Assembly (NCBI GenBank): GCA_026014735.1 | Contig: JAOZHT010000002.1 | Coordinates: 434,001 to 498,000, forward strand | Direction of reading: 5' to 3' | DNA length: 64,000 nucleotides | Source of the DNA: Candidatus Bathyarchaeota archaeon | Lineage (GTDB): Archaea > Thermoproteota > Bathyarchaeia > Bathyarchaeales > Bathycorpusculaceae | Shown here: positions 24,774-30,994 of the stretch, piece by piece | How positions within the stretch are numbered: the first letter of the stretch is position 1 | How the letters are laid out: each line of letters begins with the position of its first letter | Made by a program: the position numbers and the translations under genes | Notes under the pieces: model-generated | What the model saw: only the letters and a program-made list of their open reading frames with translations | Told to the model about the DNA's origin: nothing | Databases searched by the model: none

Positions 24774-25954
24774 ATTGGGAAAGCGGCTACCAGCGGTACC
24801 TTCGAGGCTGGTTCCCTCAAGAACCCGCACTTCAGACCAAGGCAGTAACACGCATAGATAACGTCCCTTCACAGGAACGAAAAAACAAAAAACAGCTACT
24901 AATTTACACAGTTATTTTTGGTATTTTCTCGATTTTTAATGGAGTTACCTCTTTATATTCCAAGGATTACCCTATTGCAGCCTTTGACTTTTGTTGGGTC
25001 GCTATTTTATTCAGTCTTTGTTATGGCATTTACAGATACAACATAACTATTCGACTAAGATTTGCTGTAACAGCTGTGTTCATGTTTATAGGCGCTGCCG
25101 GCGTTTTTTTCAATGATGCACTTTTAGGCATTTTGCGTTTTTCAGGAATCATCGCATATCCTCTGCTAGGCACCAGTGTGGGCGTAGCAACCTTCGTTGG
25201 AGTGGTAGCTGTAATATTGATAATTTTTACCGTCACTACTTGGAAATTACAGAAAGAAAAGTTAATTTGGACTGTTCCCGATAATTTTCCGACCAAACGG
25301 CAACTACTCGCGCCCCTTGCCGCTATAGCAATCTTACCCGCCATCACATACCTTGTAATAACCTCGGGATTGCAGTATGAGTATGCCATTCCGATAGCTT
25401 TGATTACAATAGGCTTTCTGGTTCTTCGAGGATTAGACCGCTTCGCCAAAACCCTCCCCGCCATTTTGGCGCTTCTCTTTTGCATTATGTTCTTAGGTAC
25501 AGCCGTTGCAGGCGCATTCACAGTCACCTACGTGCCCGAAAATCACTATATAACCACCACAGAGGCGCCTAACGTAAACGTTGTGAATTTAAATGTTAAC
25601 ACAAATCAAGCAGACATCCATGTCTACTTTACAGAAGACACCACCAAAATCTGTCAAGTATCCTTCATCAAACAATATGGACCAACCATAGTTAGCAGCC
25701 GAGCAGAATATCATCCAAACGGTACCTATGACAATGAACCAGCAAACAACTTCAACTATACCGTACAAGGCCAGCAATTACTGGTGTATGTAGATTGTTA
25801 TAGCACACTGGTTAATGTCACGTTAAGTCAGAATTATAGTTATAACCTCAACCTCTTCTCGTATTTTGGCTGGATAACCGTTCACGACTCGTCAAGCATT
25901 CAAGCGGGAAATTACACGACTCAGTGGGGTCATGTAGAGAGGCTTCAAAACTAA
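24770..25954 (+). CDS. RGWFP-array membrane protein 1 (seven TM segments plus ectodomain)
   Basis: 394 aa, largest member. The motif RGWFPQEP is at residues 12-19, followed by a polar linker. About seven membrane helices span residues 45-256 (for example LLIYTVIFGIFSIFNGV, LLGTSVGVATFVGVVAVILII, ILALLFCIMFLGTAVAGAF). A beta-rich ectodomain of about 135 residues follows, with many NxS/T sequons (NGT, NYT, NVT, NYS) and ending in GHVERLQN. The motif would lie in the cytoplasm or at the membrane interface. The ATGA overlap with the HTH gene implies coupled expression. No known family recognised; it is the only array member with a sizeable extracellular part and may be the sensor or substrate-facing subunit (speculative). 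Confidence 0.7.
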   Translation: MNWESGYQRYLRGWFPQEPALQTKAVTRIDNVPSQERKNKKQLLIYTVIFGIFSIFNGVTSLYSKDYPIAAFDFCWVAILFSLCYGIYRYNITIRLRFAVTAVFMFIGAAGVFFNDALLGILRFSGIIAYPLLGTSVGVATFVGVVAVILIIFTVTTWKLQKEKLIWTVPDNFPTKRQLLAPLAAIAILPAITYLVITSGLQYEYAIPIALITIGFLVLRGLDRFAKTLPAILALLFCIMFLGTAVAGAFTVTYVPENHYITTTEAPNVNVVNLNVNTNQADIHVYFTEDTTKICQVSFIKQYGPTIVSSRAEYHPNGTYDNEPANNFNYTVQGQQLLVYVDCYSTLVNVTLSQNYSYNLNLFSYFGWITVHDSSSIQAGNYTTQWGHVERLQN

Positions 25955-25957
25955 AGG

Positions 25958-26587
25958 ATGATGGGTATGAAGAAACCAACTTTGGAAAACCGAATCAGAG
26001 GATGGTTCCCTGCCACACCGACCTTACCAAAGCCACAAAAAAGCCTGCCAAGAATGCAGAATGCCCTGGCAGTGGTTAATCCGCTTCCGGCAGCCATGGA
26101 ATCAAAATATCAACGCGATGCAGGCATAGTGATTGGCTTTGGCATAGGATTGATCGCTTTGGGTTTTGGGGCAGCATTAATTTCAAGTATAAATTACAGC
26201 CATTTTGCGGAAGCGTTAAGTTGGCAGGGCATCGTTATAGACAACCGCCTTTTCAGAGATTTACTTGACAATATTGCGCTCTTTTTATCGATGGGCGTTG
26301 GCGGCATACTTATGGCAGTTATGGGCGCAGTATCGATAAAAAGCCAAAGATTCAGAAACTCGATGGCTGAAGGAATGATGCGGAAGAATTTTGTGGGAAA
26401 TTTCCTCTTCGGCTGCGGCTTTGGCGTGATTGCAATTTCCTTCCGATTCCTATTCCTCTACCTGCTGGCTCCAACCGACCTCAGCCTCAACTATGACTAT
26501 TTGCAACTGAAGATGTTCGGCGGCTTCTTCGCGGTCGGACTTACAATGTTTACAGTTGGAATACTTTCTTGGAGGAGAAAAAAGTGA
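25958..26587 (+). CDS. RGWFP-array membrane protein 2 (four TM)
   Basis: 209 aa. N-terminus reads NRIRGWFPATPTLPKP, then a polar linker to about residue 50. Four membrane segments follow (VIGFGIGLIALGFGAALI; LFLSMGVGGILMAVMGAV; FLFGCGFGVIAISFRFLFLY; FAVGLTMFTVGILSW), with a basic end RRKK. The motif is the least canonical of the ten after the prolines (ATP rather than QEP). The ATG is three bases after the previous stop; an ATG at 25967 is also possible. Function unknown. Confidence 0.68.
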   Translation: MMGMKKPTLENRIRGWFPATPTLPKPQKSLPRMQNALAVVNPLPAAMESKYQRDAGIVIGFGIGLIALGFGAALISSINYSHFAEALSWQGIVIDNRLFRDLLDNIALFLSMGVGGILMAVMGAVSIKSQRFRNSMAEGMMRKNFVGNFLFGCGFGVIAISFRFLFLYLLAPTDLSLNYDYLQLKMFGGFFAVGLTMFTVGILSWRRKK

Positions 26588-27219
26588 AAACACGAGAAAC
26601 CTTAAGAAACCGAATCAGAGGCTGGTTCCCACAAGAGCCTAAAATAAAAAACTCAACGTTTGCTATTAGCGATAGCTTACCTAAAATGCAGGCAATACCG
26701 CCCCAGAGATACAAAGCTTTTTCCCTAAACCGCGATTCAATATTTTTCATTTTATTGTTAGGGATGCCGCTGCTAAATTGTTTATTTTACCTGCCTTTCT
26801 CTAATTTTGTTGGCTTAATTCTTTTTGGCGCAGTTATAGGAACATTTCTCGCAATAGTGCCCGCATATAGGGAACTGCAAACGCTATTTAAAACTGGCTC
26901 TTCAAATGTTAAACTCTCGACAACGACATTTATTGTCTTTGCTCTTAGCGGTTTGTGTTTGATAATAGGGAACTGGATAGTTAACTTCCCCCAAGTTGCT
27001 ACGTTAACATATTCAATGATGGCCTTCTTTGTTTCGAGTTTATTATCCGCTGGGGCTGCACAAACGCTTCTTTTTCGTGCTTGGGAAAGAAAAAATAAAT
27101 CAGAGCTTTGGCGAGGAGAGATTAAAAGCGGAGACTTTTGGCGGGGAAGATTCGTGCTTTATTCTATCCCAAAAACACGTACTGAACAAAACGAACAAAA
27201 AAGCCGGTTGAAGCCATGA
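26584..27219 (+). CDS. RGWFP-array membrane protein 3 (four TM, WERK tail)
   Basis: 211 aa. Start chosen at GTG 26584, overlapping the previous stop (GTGA), six bases after GGAGGAG. The motif NRIRGWFPQEP is at residues 9-19. Four TM segments are followed by a cytoplasmic tail with WERKNKSELWRGE. It is a recognisable paralog of array protein 10 (shared TM2 end AYREL/TYREL, then KLSTTTF/KLSSISF and WERK-x-x-SE-x-W). Unknown function. Confidence 0.68.
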   Translation: MKTRETLRNRIRGWFPQEPKIKNSTFAISDSLPKMQAIPPQRYKAFSLNRDSIFFILLLGMPLLNCLFYLPFSNFVGLILFGAVIGTFLAIVPAYRELQTLFKTGSSNVKLSTTTFIVFALSGLCLIIGNWIVNFPQVATLTYSMMAFFVSSLLSAGAAQTLLFRAWERKNKSELWRGEIKSGDFWRGRFVLYSIPKTRTEQNEQKSRLKP

Positions 27220-27521
27220 AAAACAAAGAGCACAGTGGAAGGCAAATCAGAGGCTGGTTTCCAGCTGACCCCAAACTTAACGCAATCAAAGTAAACGTAG
27301 CGAAGCCTAGGCCAGCCATAAGGGGGCCTCCGACTGTTCGGGAACGGCTTGTAGGCGGATTAGGCGCGGCAGGCGGCTCCTTTACTGCGCTGGGGGTCAT
27401 CATGAGTTTTGTTCCCGCATACCCAAATCAGGTGGCGGTTCTGCTGGTTGTTTTGGGGGTTCCGCTGTTGGCGGCGGCTTTTCTGGTGTGGCTCAGCTAT
27501 CGGAGGGAAACAAGCCGATGA
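27216..27521 (+). CDS. RGWFP-array membrane protein 4 (two TM)
   Basis: 101 aa. RQIRGWFPADPKL near residues 9-21, basic/Pro linker (KPRPAIRGPPTVRERL), then two TM helices (GGLGAAGGSFTALGVIMSF and VAVLLVVLGVPLLAAAFLVWL) and a short charged end. ATG overlaps the previous stop by four bases. One of three two-TM members interspersed with four-TM members. Confidence 0.66.
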   Translation: MKNKEHSGRQIRGWFPADPKLNAIKVNVAKPRPAIRGPPTVRERLVGGLGAAGGSFTALGVIMSFVPAYPNQVAVLLVVLGVPLLAAAFLVWLSYRRETSR

Positions 27522-28120
27522 ACGCCAAAAGAAGCCTCCAGACACGCATCAGGGGATGGTTCCCACAGGAACATGCTTCGCCCTCAAACCGAAAAATTGA
27601 GGCGGCACCCATGAGCAGAATCGGCGCTATCTCAGCCCGAACATTTGGCGGATTGGGAGTGGCCAGCCTATTGGCAGGGTTTGTTCTCTTGGCGGCTCCA
27701 TACTTGCTGTTTCCGAATAGCTTTACCCCTAAAGCTAACTCTGGATGGGGATATGCCTCGCCCAGAACGCCAGAGGCATGGATAATTTTAGCAGGGGCAA
27801 TTGCGCTGATTTTCATCTCAGTTCTCGCCTTCACGTTTTGTGGAGTCAAGCTTAAAACTCAGGGTTCAAAGTGGATGAAATACACACGCTGGGTTACGCC
27901 CGCTGAAGACTTTGGAGACCTCTTCAAAGCCACCGTTGCAGCTAACATTATGTTGGTCTGCGCCTTCTTAGGGTTCACATTATACACAGCCGCAACCGCC
28001 GGGTCACAGCCACTGTTTACCTCGGTGATCATTTTTACAGTTCTCATAGCACTCGTTAACCTGTTTTTCCATGAATACGGCAAGAAAAAAACCGCCGAAA
28101 AAAAGGAGACCTCAAAATGA
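27518..28120 (+). CDS. RGWFP-array membrane protein 5 (four TM)
   Basis: 200 aa. Start at ATG 27518 in the ATGA overlap (MNAKRSLQTRIRGWFPQEH); the frame is open further upstream but only through the previous gene. The last Pro of the motif is His. Four TM segments (VASLLAGFVLLAAPYLLF; WIILAGAIALIFISVLAF; IMLVCAFLGFTLYTAA; SVIIFTVLIALVNLFF) and a Lys-rich tail. The first seven residues match those of array protein 6 (MNAKRSL), evidence of shared origin. Confidence 0.67.
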   Translation: MNAKRSLQTRIRGWFPQEHASPSNRKIEAAPMSRIGAISARTFGGLGVASLLAGFVLLAAPYLLFPNSFTPKANSGWGYASPRTPEAWIILAGAIALIFISVLAFTFCGVKLKTQGSKWMKYTRWVTPAEDFGDLFKATVAANIMLVCAFLGFTLYTAATAGSQPLFTSVIIFTVLIALVNLFFHEYGKKKTAEKKETSK

Positions 28121-28437
28121 ACGCCAAAAGAAGTCTCCTAATGCGCATAAGAGGATGGTTCCCTCAGGAACCCAACTACAAACACCTCGCAAGTCCTGCC
28201 TCATTGCCCAAAACAAAAGCAGAGCCAGACAAGAAAGCCTTCAAAGTCGCGCAGATAGCCAACGGAATCATGGTGGCCGTGTTTTTGGGCACCGACTTGC
28301 TATTTATTCGCCCTGCCTACGACAGCTTGACAGTATCCGTTTTGCAGTGGAGCATATTTATTGCAACGTTGGTGTCCGTGAACGTGCTGATTTATCGTAA
28401 CTATAAGCAGCGTCTGCTGCCGAAGGGATGGCGTTAA
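28117..28437 (+). CDS. RGWFP-array membrane protein 6 (two TM)
   Basis: 106 aa. MNAKRSLLMRIRGWFPQEPNYKH, linker with SLPKTKAEPDKKAF, two TM helices (ANGIMVAVFLGTDLLFI; LQWSIFIATLVSVNVLIY) and a basic end (KQRLLPKGWR). ATGA overlap with the previous gene. Confidence 0.66.
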   Translation: MNAKRSLLMRIRGWFPQEPNYKHLASPASLPKTKAEPDKKAFKVAQIANGIMVAVFLGTDLLFIRPAYDSLTVSVLQWSIFIATLVSVNVLIYRNYKQRLLPKGWR

Positions 28438-28438
28438 G

Positions 28439-29104
28439 ATGGGGTTGCGGCGGCGTTCAGAAAAATTCTTCAGAGGATGGTTTCCCCAGGAGCCCGCTTT
28501 GCATAGAAATAGCTACCAAACGGTTCATGAAAAGAGGCAGCTACCTGTAACTCCGCCGGGGTCCAAAACAAGGGTAAAACAAGATAACTTCAGACTAACT
28601 GTTTTCTTAATTATTATTGATTTATTTTGGGGATGTTTCTTCTTTGGACTTGCCTTAGATTCCCCCGGTTGGATTTCCCTGTTTGCTGTCGGATGGATGA
28701 TTGCAGGCATAATTTTGGGGGCAGGTTTAGGCGTATTATCCATTCGAAGAGTCATGAGAAAGTTGTTTGAAGACCACCGGTATCAAATGGATTTAAGGGG
28801 TTTTCTGCCATTTGTTCCCTTGACTATCTTTGCTATCTTTGCGGCTTATGCCGATGTCGTGTTCAATGAGGGCCCGACGATATCGCCGTCGCTAGCGTTT
28901 GTAGTTTCGGGTTTAGCCTTGATTACGGCAGCTGCAATTGCGAGATATGTTTTGTTTCCTGCTTTCGAGAAGAGGGAAAACATGCGTTTAATGATTGCTG
29001 GGTTTGGAGGCGGCATCGTCGCTGTTCCAAAAGAGAACCCGTTGATGACTGGCTGTGAAGCGGGTGACGGTGAATTAGGCAAAGAGGGTGGAGGCGCAGT
29101 TTGA
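28439..29104 (+). CDS. RGWFP-array membrane protein 7 (four TM, FEKRENMR tail)
   Basis: 221 aa. RSEKFFRGWFPQEPALHRN near the N-terminus, then a linker of about 35 residues and four TM segments. Between TM2 and TM3 is a charged loop (MRKLFEDHRYQMDLRG), and the tail contains FEKRENMRLMIAGFGGG. Paralogous to array protein 9, which has FERKNDMR at the same place. ATG one base after the previous stop. Confidence 0.67.
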   Translation: MGLRRRSEKFFRGWFPQEPALHRNSYQTVHEKRQLPVTPPGSKTRVKQDNFRLTVFLIIIDLFWGCFFFGLALDSPGWISLFAVGWMIAGIILGAGLGVLSIRRVMRKLFEDHRYQMDLRGFLPFVPLTIFAIFAAYADVVFNEGPTISPSLAFVVSGLALITAAAIARYVLFPAFEKRENMRLMIAGFGGGIVAVPKENPLMTGCEAGDGELGKEGGGAV

Positions 29105-29415
29105 TGAAAAAGTTATCTTCTCGCATAAGAGGATGGTTCCCAGAGGAACCCACGTTGCCTACTCGGCTTAAACCGCTGGGGCATGTTCCCTATATGGCTT
29201 GGTGGCTGGCGGGGGGGATTGCAGGCGGAGCAGGCGCTTTAGGGTTGATGGTTGTCTTTGGAAACCTAACAGGAATCACGGGTGAATCCGCCGCCGCTTT
29301 TCTGTGGTATATTGAAACGGCTTCTTTTGCATGGTGCGTCGGCGCCGCTATCGCGGTTTACGGTTACCTTCGACATAGAAGGAGCCATGGAGAGGGGAGC
29401 TATGAAGGCAAGTGA
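29104..29415 (+). CDS. RGWFP-array membrane protein 8 (two TM)
   Basis: 103 aa. MKKLSSRIRGWFPEEPTLPTR, then two Gly/Ala-rich TM helices (WWLAGGIAGGAGALGLMVVF; ETASFAWCVGAAIAVYGYL) and a basic tail (RHRRSHGEGSYEGK). ATG 29104 overlaps the previous TGA; a TTG three bases earlier is also in frame. Confidence 0.66.
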   Translation: MKKLSSRIRGWFPEEPTLPTRLKPLGHVPYMAWWLAGGIAGGAGALGLMVVFGNLTGITGESAAAFLWYIETASFAWCVGAAIAVYGYLRHRRSHGEGSYEGK

Positions 29416-30016
29416 GATGCTGGCTAACCGCATCAGAGGATGGTTCCCGCAGGAGCCCCGCTTGATATGCTCGGCGAACCTGCAAGGGCATGAAGCCAAG
29501 CAGCCGCCCCGGATAATTCCCTCCGATTACACGCTTAGCACAACAAAGTATGCGGTTGTATTGGCGGTTTTCAATGTGGTGCTCTTTGGCTTCATGTCTT
29601 TCTCCATAGGGCTTGAGCTTCGAGCTTCATTGGTGACTGCTGCTTGGGTAACCATGGGCGCAGCGGCGGGTCTTGTTTGCAGTTGGGCATTAACCACACG
29701 TCAGCTTGGCGTGCTTGCAAAAGAATACCATTACCGCTTTACCGCTAAAGAGCTGGTTTTGCTATTACTCATTGCAGCTATGCCGATCACGGGAGGTTTT
29801 GCCTGCTGGAGTATCTACGGCAGAGATTTATCGCCCTTTTTAGCCCTGCTTTACCCCTGGGTCGTTTCCTTCGCAATCACCCGACCCCTACTCTTGGCTG
29901 CTTTTGAACGGAAAAATGACATGCGTATAGTGCAGAGCACGTGGGGAACTGGGATGTATCTTATCCCGAAACCGCCCCAAGACAACATAAGCAGCCGTGC
30001 AGGTTGGAGGCGCTAA
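29402..30016 (+). CDS. RGWFP-array membrane protein 9 (four TM, FERKNDMR tail)
   Basis: 204 aa from ATG 29402 (MKASEMLANRIRGWFPQEP), which overlaps the previous gene by 14 nt and has GAGGGGAG just upstream; ATG 29417 is the alternative. Four TM segments with a charged loop (LGVLAKEYHYRFTAKEL) between TM2 and TM3. The tail FERKNDMRIVQSTWGTGMYLIPKP is shared in outline with proteins 3, 7 and 10. Confidence 0.67.
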   Translation: MKASEMLANRIRGWFPQEPRLICSANLQGHEAKQPPRIIPSDYTLSTTKYAVVLAVFNVVLFGFMSFSIGLELRASLVTAAWVTMGAAAGLVCSWALTTRQLGVLAKEYHYRFTAKELVLLLLIAAMPITGGFACWSIYGRDLSPFLALLYPWVVSFAITRPLLLAAFERKNDMRIVQSTWGTGMYLIPKPPQDNISSRAGWRR

Positions 30017-30020
30017 ATGA

Positions 30021-30617
30021 ATGGGCACACATAGAAGCCCCCGCTCAAAGATAAGAGGCTGGTTTCCCCAGGAGCCAATCATCATCAAGATGCCTCTGGT
30101 GGGCTACAGCCGCAGCGGCCTTGCTTTAGCTGAGAGACCGCAGAGTGCAATGCGCATTTCTGTAAACCTGATTCTTATGGCGATTACTTCCACAGGCTTT
30201 GTAGTAACCTTTAGCAGATATCTAACTTACGTTTTGGCTGCGCCGGTGATGGCGGCGGCATTAGCTGGCTCGGTTGCTTTGGGTTTATTCCTCGGGGCAG
30301 CTTTGACATACAGGGAGTTGAAGGTTCTTGCTCGGGCGGGTCAAGCCAGCACCAAACTGTCATCGATCAGTTTCCTAATCACCGCTCTAACGCTGGTAGC
30401 AACTGTTTTCCTCAGCGCATTCTATTATCCTCAAGAAATATGGGGCACAGCGTTCCTCTGCGTTTTCGTGACAATAGCTACATATTTTGATTCAAAGGCA
30501 GCGTTGATTTTCGGTTGGGAGAGAAAATATCGCTCTGAAGTCTGGGTGGGCAAAAACCAGCTGCTCACGATGCCGAAACCAAAAAATCCCCGCGGCTACC
30601 CGCCAAAAGCGCCCTGA
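30021..30617 (+). CDS. RGWFP-array membrane protein 10 (four TM, WERK tail)
   Basis: 198 aa, last member. RSKIRGWFPQEPIIIKMP at the N-terminus, four TM segments, tail WERKYRSEVWVGKNQLLTMPKP. Closest to array protein 3. ATG four bases after the previous stop. The array ends here: the next gene is on the opposite strand, and no T-rich terminator is obvious between them. Confidence 0.67.
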   Translation: MGTHRSPRSKIRGWFPQEPIIIKMPLVGYSRSGLALAERPQSAMRISVNLILMAITSTGFVVTFSRYLTYVLAAPVMAAALAGSVALGLFLGAALTYRELKVLARAGQASTKLSSISFLITALTLVATVFLSAFYYPQEIWGTAFLCVFVTIATYFDSKAALIFGWERKYRSEVWVGKNQLLTMPKPKNPRGYPPKAP

Positions 30618-30628
30618 AGAGCAGACCG

Positions 30629-30829
30629 CTATCGGCTGAGGTCGGGGGGCGCTTGGCTGTGGAGTTTGCCGCCGCTTGCCCAGTTCTCCTTGGGGACCTC
30701 CAGAATCATCACGGTGGTGGCTTGACTGGGGATACCCATATCCGTGAAAACCCGGGTTATTCCCTCGACGACTTTCTGCTTATTCTCAGGGCTCATGCCG
30801 GCCCAAACGTTTACCTGCACAAAAGGCAC
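30629..30829 (-). CDS. 4-oxalocrotonate tautomerase-family protein
   Basis: 66 aa. The catalytic base of this superfamily is an N-terminal proline exposed by Met removal. Starting at GTG 30829 gives (M)PFVQVNVWAGMSPENKQKVVEGIT, exactly that arrangement. The ATG at 30841 would bury the proline behind four extra residues, so the GTG is preferred. The rest (KVVEGITRVFTDMGI, VMILEVPKENWASGG) is typical of 4-OT-like tautomerases. Substrate unknown. It is convergent with the array and unrelated to it as far as can be seen. Confidence 0.85.
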   Translation of the reverse strand: MPFVQVNVWAGMSPENKQKVVEGITRVFTDMGIPSQATTVMILEVPKENWASGGKLHSQAPPDLSR

Positions 30830-30994
30830 ATAAATCACCATAAAGGGTTAGGCGGCAGGGCAGATTAATTTTTCCCACCGCATCAAACCTAGAAGAAAAG
30901 CCGCTTTGCTGTTTCTACTGATAACTGCTTTATACATCCTCCGCCAATAAAGGGTACCCGTCTATCCCAAGCAACCAACCCCTGAGGATACAGC

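Noticed and set aside
24800-30080. Recurring AGAGGATGGTTCCC-like DNA words interpreted as a CRISPR-like or recombination repeat
   Set aside because: They fall in one reading frame at the start of each protein and vary at synonymous positions, so the conservation is at peptide level; spacing is gene-length and irregular.
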